Shown: positions 47,012 to 60,085, counted from the stretch's first letter. The stretch is 64,000 nt of DNA from Cyanophora paradoxa (GCA_004431415.1 QPMI01000439.1:1-64000), one strand, 5' to 3'. The notes: generated by a model from the sequence alone, not told the origin. Translations and numbers: made by a program.

Positions 47012-50000
47012 ATGGCCCCGGCCGCGGCTCCGTGGCCACAGCCTCCACGTCCGCTGCCGGCCGCAGCTGCAGCTGCTGGCCGTGCGTGGCACCGGCGGCC
47101 GGCGCTGCGCGCGGTCTTTGCGGTCCTCGTCGCTGCGTTACTGGCTTCGGGTGCGAATCAACGGGCAACCTTCAGCGGCGCCTCTCAATGCTAGGGCTCC
47201 TGCCGGGCCGGGGCCTCGCCGGGGTCGCGACTTAACTTCGAGTTCGAGTTCTCGATCCTAGACTCTAAACCTACTAGGCTATAGCTAACGCGCCTTCGGC
47301 GTTGGTTTGCAATTGCGCCCCTAGCCTCTGACTCTTTCGAGTCCGGATCCGCTGACTCAATGACCTTGAATCTCGCAGATGTAGGAAGAGCGATGGGTTC
47401 GTCCGCTCTCCGCCCTTGCCTCCCCTCAAGCTCCCCGGGCCCCCTCCTTCCCATACCCCGCTACTCCGCGATCGGTTCTCCGTCTAGATCTCCATCCCAA
47501 AAATCTCAACCATCTCCCCCCCCCCCCCCCAACCGCCGCCGCCGATTATCCCCCCCCCTCCCGCCTCTCTTTCGCGCCGCCCCCCTCTCTCCCTCTTACC
47601 CCCCCCCCCCCCCCTAACCCACCCACCCCCGGATTCCCCAGTGTTATAATTATCGGCTGAGCCTCGAAGCAGGCTTGACCGTGAACACCGATCCGCCCGC
47701 CGGGATCGCGAGGCTCGTGTCCCCTGCAGACCCCGCCTCGGCATACATCAGCGCGTCTTTGGGCATGAATTCGAATTCAAATTACGAATTCGAAGCGACA
47801 AGAGTGACTCAAGGCGGAGTGCTCAACTTCACGTACACTTCGGCGTCCGCATCCGTCCCGAATGCAGTCGTCTCAGTCAGCCTGGGGATTTACGTGGGGG
47901 ACTTCGCAAGGCCCAAAAAAGTTGTGGTGCGCGCGAAATACTGTGTCCCGGATCCGTTTCACTGCTTGATTGTTGTTTGCTCATGTACGTATACACAATT
48001 CCGGCTACATGCATATGTACATAAAATACCTTCTTCTAGGCTACGTCAATAATATTTGTATAAATTAATACTGCGGTCGAATACGAACGCAAACAATCCT
48101 CCAAAACCTAATTATAATTTCCGAAGTTCCCTCCAAAACCTCTTATGAGACCCAGGATCCCGGCCCGGCGGAACGCTAATATATCAATTATGATTCTTTT
48201 CCGCAGATTCCGTCGCAGCCCGTTTATGCAACTGGCGGATCGTTTCTGATCAACGTTCCGAGCGCTGCTGATACAGAAGTTGATTGGACCGTTTGCACGA
48301 CACCTTGCTTTCTAAACGTCCACATAACAGACCCGGCGGACGGGAGCACGGCGGATCGAAGCCTCCAAACGATGGTCTTGCACGAGACTTGCTTCTTTCC
48401 GACCCCCGGCTCGTGCGAGTGGCCCAGCAGCCTTGCTGTAGACGCCTTCACCACGTTCTCTTGCATCGAGCTGCCGCCGTCCTTCCGCTACGTACTGGGC
48501 TATGCTCAGCCGGACGCCTTCGGCGCATTCGCAAGCCCATGTAACCTGCAGAAACCCCAAGTGGCAAGCAGGGTCGAGCTGGTCGATCGGGACGGAGCGT
48601 TTCTGGCGAACCTGTACTATTACCTCGACGCGTCCGGGCACTCCAGCGCCTACTCAAAGCCTTATGCACAAAGTCGCAACTACACAGGCTTCTCCATTTT
48701 TATAGTGCCTGAGCTCTTTGTTCAGTACGGCGGTCGCGGACCGTTTGGCCTGCGCTTCGTCGACGACAGCGTCAACTCTTCTGATTTCACTCTGAGCAGC
48801 CCGCGCACTCTTCCTTTATCGTATTCGAAGGCCGCTGCCGGTTTGCAATATTGATTGTCCTCATGACTTTTCGCTCTCGTGACGGTACGGTCGGTACCCG
48901 GTTCCGGTTGTCAGGCGATGAGGGGGCGTGGTGCTCCTGGGATAGCTTGACGAAGAACAACCTTACGTACATGACGACCGTCCAGATCGACTGCTTCAAC
49001 ATTTCTGGCTCAATGGCTGCAGGCCTTGCAAACGCGATCAATATCGTATCTTACGTCAGCCCGGTTTCTTTCAAGCTGCTGCTTCTGGATTCTGCCTTCG
49101 ACGCTTACAGCTCGAGGATATCGATTCCCATCCTCAAATCCTTCGTCTCAACAGCAGCGGGCGCGACAAACGTCTCGTTCTTGGTGCCTATGGGAGATGG
49201 ATTTCCGGGTTCAAGCGCGACCAACCCTTTGCGCTTCTCGGCGCACGTGTCACACGCGCCCTTGCGTTTCGTGCTGCTTGCAACCCAGAAGACTTGGGAC
49301 GCCTATTCGATCGGATCTAGAGGGATAATAAATGCCATCGGCCGAGTAACGAGTCCGGAATTCTCACAACTGTCCATCGCTGATTATAACTTCGCCGATA
49401 TAAAGACGCAAGGTGCATTTAGCGGATTGGAGTTTTGTTTCCTTTGATGAAACCTTGCAGGCTCCCCTGCTGCTTGCTACGTTTCCGATCCTGCTGACTG
49501 GAGCGCGCCTCGGTTCTTTGTCAACTCCGTCGCAACGCTGCAGTGCTGGTAAGAAGAATTCGAAGATGCGCCTGCGCATGCACTGTCATCGCGAAAATCT
49601 AGAAGCTCTAGAACGCGATCTGTTAGCGCTGTCGACGTCATGCATTGCGTGCGCTCACGCGTTTCATTAGGAACGACTACGACAACAGCCTGTACTTCCT
49701 TACAGATTCAGCGGGGCACACTGTTTCGATATTCTCTTCCCGCACAACAACAATGATGGGCGCTGACTACAGTCAGCTTCGATTCATCTCTGTGTCTGTC
49801 CCGCTCGATTGGTGGCAACAGCACGCAGCCGATGCCCCTTTCCGCCTTCTTACGAGCAATGCATACGGCAATTGGACTTCCGACCCTTTTCCTATCGTCT
49901 GTGCGCTCGAATTCCTGTAATGTCATTCAATTGTTCTTAATGAAACGTTATCTTGTGTCTCTAATTTCGTTTTTTAAAATTGTAAACACAGACTATTCGG

Positions 50001-53000
50001 CGCCGCCCAGCTGCGTGTTCCCCTCGGGTGTCGTCGGCAACGCATCGTTCGAGATTCGCTGCACCGGCGTGCGGAGCCATCTCGCCTTGTACTACACCAA
50101 ACTGCAGAGCAACAGCACACCGGCCTTCTCCCTCGCCCAGTCATCTATTCCCAGCTCCTATTCTGGATCCGGAGCTGCTGCAAACACGACCCGCTTGAGG
50201 TGCAATCCTTCCGGCATTTCCGATCCGTACATATTTACGTGCGGCGCGAGCACCGCCACATCCATTGCGAGTTTCACGACGTCAACGTACGCGTACCCGA
50301 ACGTATATACGAGCATGCCCAAAAGGCGGCTCCTCCAGACGGGCACGGTCGGAAACGGCTTCTTTTCGGTCTTCCCGTGGATCCCGAAGCGGACTTCGGG
50401 CCTCAACGATGCCGGCGAATTGTCCTTCGGGTCTGCATCGACGCTTGGCGCCGACATCGACAACGTGCTCGTTGTCCAGCAGGCAACAAGCGAGCCGACC
50501 CTCGTCACAGGTCAGACTTAACAATTCCAAAATTCACTGCAGCTGCAGCTGCGTCCCCTAGCTATAGAGGTCTGCAGATTTTGACCAGAGTGCCGCATAC
50601 ACAGGAACCGAAACGGGAACGGGAACCGGGACCGGCACCGGGACAGGCCCCGGTACAGGCACAGGCACCGGCACCGGCGCTGGAACCGACACGGGCACTG
50701 GAACCGGCACAGGCACTGGAACCGGAACTGGCACCGGAACTGGCACAGGCACAACCACCCCCGCCACGACGGTCGGCGCTGCCACTGTGGGGACTGTCAG
50801 CGCGGACGGGCTGCAGGCGGTGCTGCAGGCGCCGACGGCTGTGGCGCTCCCGTCTTCTGGCTTCCAACTCAGCGGAGCCGGCAGCACCGACACCCTGAAT
50901 CGGAACTTCTCCTGCTCCTTCCGCATCGTCAGGACATCGCGGGTCGGCATTAATATAGTTTTCATGCGCTTCAATTTCGAAGCGCAATTGCGATTGCGTT
51001 AACGTTTCCGAGCAGAAATACGCGAGCGGGGTCGAGGTGGCGGGCAAGGAGCAGGGGCCCTGCCTCGTTTCCGTGCCCTCGCCGCGGATCGGCGCGTACG
51101 CCGTGACGCTGACCGTGAGCGCCGCCGACGGGGCGGGGGCGGGGGGCGTGAGCAAGTCGGAGGCGACTGCGACCGTCCGCGTCGCCCGGCAGAACGGTGC
51201 AGAATTTATATTATATAATGCCGGCGGTTTAATATATTTAGTCCTTTTTTATAATGATCCTTTTGAAATTTAATTATATAAGGCCGGCGGTTTAATTTAT
51301 TTAGTCCTTTTTTATATATAATGATCCTTTCGTGGGCGCAGCGGTGGCAATCGAAATGCGCATCGACCGCGACTTCGGAAATTTCACGGCGACCTTCCCG
51401 AACCCTGAAGACCCCTCGCTGTGCGCGCGCCCTCAGCTTTGCTGTGCCATTAAGATTGATATCATTGTTCCTTGTACGTCCGACGATCTGGCAGGATCTC
51501 GACTCTCGCGCGGCTGGAGGGGGTCGACGCCTGGCAGGTGTTCGGCCTCTCCTTCGCGCGGGGCAGCGTCGTCATTCGCCACTTCCTCAACCCCGCAATG
51601 GACGAGGTGCGAGGACTCGCGTTTGACTCGTGGGCGCACGAGCATGCGCGCGCATTTAATTAATTTTGATGAACTTTGCAGAGCATGCCGGACACGCGGA
51701 CGAAGCTGTGGGGCCGGCAGGCGGCCGGGGTGTTCTCGGGCTACAGCGACGCCCTGGGCGCTTCCATCCTCTCTATGGCGAACGAAATCGTGACGGTCGA
51801 CGTTGAACTGGAAGGTGCTTATATATTTATATATATGTTGATTCGCTCGCGATCAGCTGCAGTGTGTAGAATTTCAGTCTCGTGCTTTATAATTACTTCT
51901 CACGCTTAAGCTTGTGCGTGCGCAGAAACGCCCGACATTCAGATCTACCCGTCGGCGAACCCCGTCGTCCGCGACCCGAACGCGACGACCACGCTCACCG
52001 CCTCGGGCAACGGCAAGCACTCGGCCATGATCTCCGGCTACTGGACGCAGTCGGAGGGGCCGTCCGCCGTGCTGCAGCCGGGCCAGCGGGCCGCCGGTCG
52101 CGTCCTGGTTCTTCCCGGTACACAAATTGCATGCGCATGCCATGGAAGAGCAAAGCTAATTACAAGGACTTGTCGCAGCTGGCCTTGCGGAAGGAGACTA
52201 CGAGTTCGTGTTCACGGCGACGAATTCGTTGAACGAAGAGGCCTCCGCGGAGACAAGGGTTCGCGTCTTCTACTCGGCCCCGACGGACGTCGCTGGCAGC
52301 GTAGTCGGCGCGTCCGTCGTCGTTGTCACGACCGCCACTGCCGCCGCCACGCTCTTGCTCCAGCGTCCGTTCGATTGCCGACGCCCCGGCCCTACGTCGA
52401 ACGAGACTGATGCAAATGCATCGCGCAGTGAATTTCCTGGGCATGGGAGGGCAGGAGGGGGTGGCAGCGCAGATGGTCGGCGGCGGGGGGCAGGGCGGCG
52501 GGCGGAAGATCAAAGAATCCGAGGACTTCATGGGCGATTCGAGCGGCGCTCCGAATCGCGCGGGCGTGTCGGGCTCGCCTGCTTCGCCTCTACCGGCCCC
52601 GGCCCCCGCTGTTCTGTTCCAGCCAACGGCCGAGGCCGCAGCTGCAGGGGCGACGTCGAGCGTCGCACCGTCTCCAGCTCCAGCGACGCTGGGATCGACG
52701 TCGACCGTCGGACAGGCGGCGCAGGCGCAGGCAGCGCACTCTGGTGCTGCATCGGCGCAGAGCATCGGCACCGGCGTTGTCGCTGCCGGAAGCGTCGGGA
52801 CCGGCGCCGGCGCGGCCGCGGGCGCGGCCGGTTCCGGCGGTACCGAGTTCGGCGTCGCGGTCCCCGTGGCAGACTTGGAGGGGGGCGACTCCGCCGCCGC
52901 GGCCGAGGGGAAGAGCCTCGTGCGGGGCGAGAAGGACGGTCTCGGGCTCCGCAGGAAGAGCCAGTTCGAGGACAGCGAAGGTGAGGCTTGCTGTCTGCAG

Positions 53001-56000
53001 CTGGCACGTGTACTAAATTGTGAAGCCTTCACATTTTTTGCCTCAATCTCGTTATACTCTCTCATCGAATTTTACGCACTTGCACGTGAACTCGAGCTTA
53101 AGAAACATGTCTTGTTCTCACTGCGGTTGGACTCGAACGCAGACGAGAAGACCGAGCGCGAGGAGGATCCGGCTGCCGGCCGCGGCCGCGAGGTGGAGGA
53201 CCTGGAGGAGCTGCTGGAGGAGGACGAGGGAGCCGCCTCCGACCGCCGCGTCTCCAAGTCCCTCGGCATCGTCGTGCGCCGCGCCATCTTAATTACAAGC
53301 TTTAAGCTTCAAATATTCAAGCTTGCATTTTGAATCGAAGGCACTATGCTTTCAAGGACCTCATGCTTTAATTTGAAGCTGTTCTTGCGCTTCTTAGCGC
53401 TTCTTAGCGCTTCTGTTCTTCGATTCAACAGCGATGCAAGCGCTTCTTGGCGCTTCTTAACATTAACAGCGCTCCAAGTCCCTCGGCATCATCGTGCGCC
53501 GCGCCTGCGCTGAAGCTTTAATTTTAGTATCCCGCTTGCAATTGCGCCATCTATCTAATTTCGGCTCTGAATTCGAATTAAAAGCGAATGCAGACCTGCC
53601 TGGTCGTAAGCTTTAAGACTAGACTCTGCGCTTGCGCTTTTAGACTCCGAGATTCCCGCTTTCGCCGTCTAATACAATTTCGCACGCGGACTGTTAATGT
53701 GACGCGCGCGTCCTCGGCTCCGAATTAAAAGCGGATGCCGAGTCAGCTCTTAAAATCCCTCGGCATCGTCGTGCGCCGCGCCTTCGCTTGCGTTTGCTCT
53801 TTTAGCTATAGCTTCCCGCTTGCGCCACCTCGAGCTCGTAGAATTCTCGCATGGAATATTAATGCGATGCGCGCGCGTCCGATCCTCGGACCTCAGCTGC
53901 GCTAGACGCTTTAAGTCTTCAAAGTCTCTTGAAAGCTTCGAGTGCTCGTCTTCTAGTTTTATAATTACATAAGAGCTGAGTCTTTTTCTCGCATTGATAT
54001 CGCAGCGGATGCTGACGCGGCTGGGCTTCCTCGCCTCGATCGCCCGCCTCGCCGGCGACGTCGTCCCCGACGGCTTCACCCGCGTCGCCGAGAGCCTCCG
54101 TGCGCCCCGATCATGACCATGATTTCCTCTCTGTCTAAACGTCGCCGATATTTATTTATACCCGCATGTTCTCTTAATATTAGCTGCCATGTCAGATCTA
54201 TCAATGTCGCCGTGTCCTCTTTATATTACATTATAAGCCTTTTAATTGGACGCCTCTGCTCGAATGCTTCGCGTGGAGCAGCTTCGCGCTTTGACGTGAA
54301 GAAAACTCGCGTTACGCCGACGCCCGTCCGGATCCGCAGGCTGGACGCTCCTCGACCCCGCGTCGCCGCCGTGGGACGCCGCGCTCCGCGACTCGGACAA
54401 CGGGTCGCTCTCGGCCCGCGCCAGCGAGCCGCACAAGGCATTCTGGGCCGTCCTCTTCTGGGCGGGCGTCGTCGGCGCCGCCCTCTGGGCCGCCCGCGGC
54501 CTCGCCCTCTTTGCCTTCCGCTCCATCCCCTTCCTCCGGCGCAAGACAAACGGGGCGCTGGTCTGCTTGCTTCCTCTTACTTATCTAGATGTCAAAGAAC
54601 GCGTTCTGATTCGATGTAATTCGCAGCCGACGGCGCTGCAGTTCCCGAAGCTCGACGTGCAAGCCGCCATCTTCGTCATTCCTGTTCGTAACGAAACATG
54701 ATCATCATATAATTCAACCCATAGCTAAGAGTTCATTGGCGGCATGCGCATGCGCAGGGCCTCACCCTGCAGGCGGGCGCGACAATCGCCAAGGGGAGCA
54801 GCGTTGAGGCCTCCGTCTTTGCCGTCATTGTGGTGCGCAATGCGTATGCGTCAAAAAGACGCCTTAAAGGCTTTCCTTAAGATGCCTTATAATTAACCTA
54901 AAAGACCGCCAAGCTCCATGTCGAGGTAGCTTGTAGGGTTGAAAATCTCCCCATTAAATGTTCTGACGCGCAATCGCCGATCGCACGCGCAGCTTATCGC
55001 TTCTCTGTTGTTCGTCGGCTGGTCGAACCACCTGCTCTACCGCCGCATCGAGATCGAGAAAGAATCGACTTTCCAGGTGTGCCTACAACTAGAGATTAAG
55101 CCGACTGAATGCTCGGAATCGCAACGTTAATGTCAAACGATCCTGCATTAAAACTATTTGCTGCAGGAATCGCGCCCCGAGGACGCCTCGTTCGGGGACG
55201 TCTTCAGCCGCGCGAACTGGAAGCGCCTGTGGGATGCCGCCTCGCCGGACCGCGTCTCGAGCTCGAGCTCCGGCGCCGGCGCCGGGCAGAGCGGGCTCCG
55301 GAGGACGTGGCGTGCGTTCTGGCGATACATACTCGTGCCGATGATGGGTGCGCACGCGGCCCTCTGCTTTCTCCGCCGTGCAGTTCTACAGCGCGCCTCT
55401 GACGAGGGCCGGGCGCGCCCCGCATGGGCGTGCGCAGTGCTCGCGAGCGCGCTCTCCGTCCTCGCCCGAAAGATGTGCCGGGGCGCGTGGCTCGACAAGA
55501 AGCCGGGCGCTGGAAACGCCAAGGCGCCGGCCGGGGTCGCGGTCGGGCCCGAGGCGAGCGCCCCGCTGCACCGGTACCGGATATCGCAGTTCTCCACGCT
55601 GTACGAGGCCTGTGCCTACGCCCGCTTCGGGTTCCTCGGCTGCACGGTCGACTACCTCAAGACGTTCCTCTCCATTTTCGTCATCGGTGCCCTCTTATAA
55701 TGAGATCTTAGATCTCGAATCTCTTATGATTAGGTGCTAACCGCGCCGCTCTCGTATCCAGGATTTTGCTCGGCCCTTCCGTGGACCGATTCGCTGCTGA
55801 AGGGCCAGATCGGGACCCTGATCGCCCTCTGCTGCCTCCACAGCCTGTATCTGGTGGCTTCGACCCCGTACATCGACCGGTGCGCGCGTCCGTATAAGTA
55901 CAATCGATATATCGACGTCGCCCACTTCGTACACTTATATATAATTAAATGCGCAGCTTCGAGAACGCGATGCAGCTGATCGTCGGCGGCTTCGAGCTCG

Positions 56001-56458
56001 CGATCTTCGCGCTGCTGGCGGCCGTGCAGAACGGGCGGAGCCGGGCGAGCGTCGAGGGCGCGCTCACGGGCCTCAGCGTCGCCGCCGCCTTCCTCCTCCT
56101 CGTCGACCACATCAAGAACGTCCTCGAGATGCTATCCGTCCGCCCTTGCTTTAACACAAGCTTGATATATAAGATTCTGAGAGCTCGAGCCTGAACATTG
56201 CAATCAATTAAACTGTCGTCCACGTCGCAGGCCATTCTTGAGGCGGTCGCACTGGTGGAGAAGGCGCCGCGCATTCTCCGTGGCCGCCGCCGGCCCAGGC
56301 GGAAGGCCCAGGCGCCGGCACCGGCGGTTCCATCCAAGGCGGAGGCTGCGTGCGCAGCCGCTGACGCCGACGAGGCGAATTCCAAGGGCGAGAGCCCCGC
56401 GTCCGGGCTCGTTCGCGACAGCCAAGGCCGCCCCGTTCACGTCGAGGTTTTCATGTAG
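47012..56458 (+). CDS. giant glycosylated membrane protein: large ectodomain, Gly-Thr linker, PKD-like domains, multi-pass TRP-like C-terminus
   Basis: Function unknown; layout suggests a surface receptor or mechanosensitive channel. A likely first exon at 47012 ([20 protein letters not shown]) carries a signal peptide ([13 protein letters not shown]), but its link to the next exon is inferred. Ectodomain exons run from about 47650 to 50520 with many N-glycosylation sites (NYTG, NSSD, NLTY, NISG, NVSF, NASF, NSTP, NTTR). At about 50318 is RRLLQ, a motif seen in many algal surface proteins. A Gly-Thr repeat linker (50596-50755) precedes beta-rich, PKD/REJ-like repeats ([56 protein letters not shown]). 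A membrane segment [21 protein letters not shown] (about 52290-52350) is followed by a cytosolic Ala/Gly/Ser-rich exon and an acidic coil ([14 protein letters not shown]). C-terminal membrane exons include [77 protein letters not shown] and [15 protein letters not shown]. Stop at 56456-56458. One gene is the simplest reading; two adjacent genes cannot be excluded. Confidence 0.55.
50596..50755 (+). repeat. Gly-Thr dipeptide-coding repeat
   Basis: About 25 GGNACN units in the coding frame (GTGTGTGTG..., with a few Glu, Pro, Ala and Asp changes) that follow no simple nucleotide period. Predicted as a flexible, O-glycosylated stalk between two ectodomain parts. The reverse strand reads Val-Pro repeats and is a shadow. 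Confidence 0.85.
51213..51329. repeat. two tandem AT-rich copies (about 65 bp) in an intron
   Basis: The block GCCGGCGGTTTAATATATTT..TAGTCCTTTTTTATAATGATCC occurs twice in a row with small changes and abuts the exon that begins GCAGCGGTGGCAATCG. A local duplication inside an intron of the giant gene. Confidence 0.85.
53249..53790 (+). repeat. triplicated exon segment [11 protein letters not shown]
   Basis: Three copies in the same orientation: 53249-53284, 53471-53506 and 53752-53787. Each can encode SKSLGI(V/I)VRRA or the same minus its first residues. Flanks are also repeated: GAATTCGAATTAAAAGCG at about 53568 and a similar block at about 53718; CCCGCTTGC.ATTGCGCCA at about 53530 and 53813. 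Copies are separated by AT-rich sequence, so only one may be used per transcript. Confidence 0.75.
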
Positions 56459-57928
56459 CCGCAGATAAAATTACTGAAATTAAAGCCGATCCAGTACATG
56501 TACACGTATACGTACACAGCCTGGCTCTCGTGATCTCTTAATTATATATAAATTTCAAGTTTAGATCTAGCTATCATAGTAGTATAGAGAGCTGTGTGCA
56601 TGCGACGCAACCCACTTCGATATCACTTTCCGTCTTTCGCTTTCATTTCCTTTCGACCCATCATGGCGATGTCTACATCTATTTTATTGATCGACGCCGT
56701 GATCATGATGCGTGTGCTCGCTATGTTCGGATGTAGACGTCTCAAACTTCTTTCCGTTTCAGTCCTCCGTCATGGCATCAATTGATGCCGTCTATGATCA
56801 AATGTAGCCGTCAGAAGATCAGTTATGATTATGATCATCGGTCTCATATGCATGATATGCATGATTATGATCAGTCGACGTCCCTTAATCAGTCTCTTCA
56901 TGCCCTTGTTTTTATTTATCTCAATATGTACCGCATTTGTGGATATACGCACGTATACGTAGTTCAGCTTTGCCAAGTTGAATCAGCGATTCAGCTTGAG
57001 TTCTTCAGTCTTCAGCTGGATATACGTATTCCGTCTTCAGCGGTTCAGCTTGAGTTGCATGATTCAGCTTGTCTGCAATGCATATGTGCAATGTGCCTAG
57101 CTTATATAATGATAAGTTCAGCTCAGCTCAGCTCGCGCTCGCTTAGTAGCACATGGACAAGCTATAATGGAGCCCCGGCCCGCCCGCTCGCCCTGCCCCT
57201 CCCGGAGTCCGGAACCCAAACTTTAAAGTTAATTATAAATCAATTGCAAAGTCACTGAGTCCCGGGCCGCTGGCGTCCACCCCGGACCGCGCTGCAACGC
57301 CCGCTCCCGCCCACCAGCCGCGCCGGGGCGCCCAACCCCGGCGGGGGCCCTCATGATCATGCTCAGTTTTAGGTCTAGCCGCTGAGCTATAGCCGAGTAC
57401 TAGCTATATATAGTAGGCTTCGAATTCATTTCAATGCGAGTCGAAACGTTATAATTAACTCTCCTGCGTCGCTTCGCGAGGAATGACCGCGAGAATGTGG
57501 GACGTCGACAGGATTAGGGGGATTGCGAGCTGATATTGTAATTATGTGCATTGTACTACACGCGAACATGAAAGCAGCGAAAATGACCAAGAGCTTCCTA
57601 GGTTTATATATCCAACTGAGGAGTCTTCTAAAGTAAACTGTAAAATATCGCAGGCGGGAGCAGGCTGACCGGCAGCGCGGCCTGTTCGACTATGCCGACT
57701 TAAGTTTGCAAGTTATTATGAACAACGGAAACGAATTGTGAAGCAACGGGAGGCCGCCTTGAACGGCCCTGCCAGGCGCCGGCGGTTATCTATCACCCTA
57801 CTCTTCATACTAAACGCTGCTTAATTGCCAATAAGGAACGCTTGAAAAAGAGAGAACGAGGAGTAGGATGGATGCGTCGCGACTAAGAAAAACCCTACAG
57901 CTTCGGCCACTGCAAAAGCTATATATAG
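56459..57928. other. 1.5-kb intergenic region, AT-rich, no gene seen
   Basis: Between the giant gene and the minus-strand Pro-rich gene. AT-rich, with repeated GATTATGAT/CATGATATGCATGATTATGATC palindromes (56820-56875), a tandem CAGCTTGAGTT repeat (56990-57070), (AGCTC)n at 57118-57135, and an unusual GC island at 57165-57210 and 57265-57350. No coding frame is convincing. It should include both 3' UTRs. Confidence 0.5.
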
Positions 57929-60085
57929 CTACTTGTACCGGGCGCAGAGCTGCTGCATCTGGGTGACCATTCTCTTAAGGTCCGCTTCGCAGTACTGGCG
58001 CGGGGGCGGCGCGGAGGCGGAGGCGGAGGCGGGGCCGGGGCCGGGGGCGGGGGCGGGCGGAGGGGCCCCGCGGCCCTGGAGGAGACCGGGCAGCTCGCCC
58101 GGGGCGACCTGGCGAACGTTCGCGTCGGGAAATCCTTCCTCCTCCGCGAGGTACACGTTCCCCGTGACCGGATCCGCGAACGCGGCGCGCCGGGGCACGA
58201 AGCTCTGGGGTACGTACTCCAGGAGGCCGCGCTCGGGGTCGAACATGGGTACGAGGACGCGCCGGGAGCCGGGGGCCGCGGGCCGCAGGGCCGTCTCGAA
58301 GATGGCGGGGGAGGAAGAGGAGCGGGGGCGAAAGGGCCGCTTGATCTCCTCGAGGACGCTTTCCAGGACCGAGGGCTTCGAGCCGCGGCGGCCGCCCGCG
58401 CCCGGGCCGAAGGAGGGCAGAGCCGGCACGCGGTCGCCGCCGCCGTCGCAGTCGCCCTCGCCCGAGCCGCGGCGGGTCTCCGGAGGGGGGGGCGAGACGG
58501 GCGAGCGGGGGCCCGTACCCCCCAGCTGGGGGGGGAAGCCGGCCAGGTTGAGGGGGAGGTTGGCGGGGAGCGAGCCCGACCGGCCGCGGCGGAACCCGCC
58601 GAGGGGCGGGAGGCACGGCCCCGGGGCCTCATCGGCCGGCTCCGGGTACACGGCGCCTCCCCGGGGGGGTACGCCGTGCAGCGAGGAGAAGGGCTCCTCC
58701 CCCGCGTCGCTGCTGGCGACGCTTGCGAGGCTGCCGCGCCGGGAGCCGCCGCCGCCGCCGCCGCCGCTGGCCCGGGCGGGCGTGAGCGGCTCGAAGGGGG
58801 CCCAGGCGGGTCCGGGCGAGCCGTCCGCGCCGGCGGGACTGGCCGCCCGGCAGAACGAGGAAGGGGGGGAGAGCGTGAGGGAGGAGAACGAGCCGGGGGG
58901 GGAGGGCCGCGGCCCGACGGCGGGCGACCGGTCGTCCGAGGGCCAGATCTCGGCGTGGCCGGGGGGAACGTTCCCCAGGGCCTTGCCCGCGCGGGCCGCC
59001 GCGGCGCGCAGCTCCTCCTCCACCTCGTCCGGCAGGAGGACCGGCGGGAACCGCGCCTCGCAGAGCCGCGAGAGGAGAACGAAGAAGAGCTTGTACCTGC
59101 GAGCGAAGCGGCGCCGGCGGCCGTCAGCGGGCGGCGAGGGCGGCACGGCGAGGCGAGGCGAGGCGCGCTGCGAGGCGAGGCGAGGCGCACAGCGCGTTTG
59201 ATGCCCGGGAGCGCTCCGAAGCGTTGCAGACGATCTGCGCACGCGCGCGGCCGGCCGGGGCCGGGGCCGTCAGGAAGTGCTTCAAAAAGCTTGCTTTCGC
59301 AACGGCGAGGGACGCGGGGGCTCTAGCAAGGCTGCTAGGATCTAATAGGATCTAATAGGATCGCCGTCAGGGTCGTATAAGCTAACAGATCTTATAGGAT
59401 CTGATCATCGTTTGCAATTTGATCCTGTAGGATGCGCACCTTGAAGCTCCCGACAGGGCAGTCCGGCTGCGCGGCGGGGCCGGCGCGGAACTTGATGCAC
59501 GGGGAGGATAGCATGCGCTCCGCGATGCGCTCGTCCTCGACCGCCGCGAGCGGGACGAGGAAGACGCGGCGCGGCTCGGTCGACGGCACGCGCCGCTGCG
59601 AGAGGCTCTCCACCAATATGATCCGCCGCGGCGAGACGTAGCTACTCCCAGGGAAGGAGACCTTGCTTCCGCCGCCGGCCGGCTTGAAGGTGATGGTCAG
59701 GCCACGCCCCTGAGGCGCGGCCGCGGTCAGATAAGGTTACGCCGGATCCGCCGACTGGATCTGGCTCGGCCCGGCGGCGGCGAGCTTGAACGCCTGCACA
59801 CCTGGTGGAAGATGCCTGCGAGTCTCGGGTTAGACGGGAGCAGACGGCGCTGGCGGGGCCGCGACTGACCTTCTCCGTCCTTGGGTGTGAACGGCAGCCG
59901 ATCTGGGGTCGCGGCGTCAGGCCACCGGTCTCGCTTCGCTTCGCTGCGGCAGACTCACCGACGGGAACTGGGAAGCCGGTGCGGCGGGTTCGCGGGGCCC
60001 GCTGCTGGCCCTCGGTCGCGGTTGGAGGCACCGGCATCCGAGCGTCCACGGCGGCTGCAGCCATCGGGAGGGACGACGCCAGCAA
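57929..60085 (-). CDS. unrecognised Ser/Pro/Gly-rich protein
   Basis: I do not recognise the family. A probable first exon starts at 60085 (MLASSLPMAAAAVDARMPVP). Splicing then gives TITFKPAGGGSKVSFPGSSY (about 59645-59705), VSPRRIILVESLSQRRVPST, EPRRVFLVPLAAVEDERIAE and PCIKFRAGPAAQPDCPVGSF (about 59430-59640), a compact domain of unknown kind. The large last exon (57929 to about 59100) begins YKLFFVLLSRLCEARFPPVL and LPDEVEEELRAAAARAGKAL. It continues as a long disordered Ser/Pro/Gly region and has a folded-looking stretch RRVLVPMFDPERGLLEYVPQ..FADPVTGNVYLAEEEGFP, then a Pro-rich tail ending QYCEADLKRMVTQMQQL and CARYK (stop 57929-57931). RVLVPMFD...EYVPQ..V..P.TG.VY could be a beta-repeat. 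The intron model in the first 400 bases of the gene is uncertain. Confidence 0.5.

Noticed and set aside
46672-47235. 187-codon open frame upstream of the giant gene
   Set aside because: Ser/Arg/Cys-rich with no motif; the other frame at 47012 gives a clear signal peptide instead.
50562-51155. minus-strand frames rich in Val-Pro or Gly-Ser repeats
   Set aside because: They are antisense readings of the Gly-Thr stalk in the giant gene.
57919-59201. 423- and 422-codon alternative frames opposite or beside the Pro-rich protein
   Set aside because: Arg/Ser/Pro-rich shadows of the frame at 57929-59242, which alone carries ordered stretches and a clean stop.
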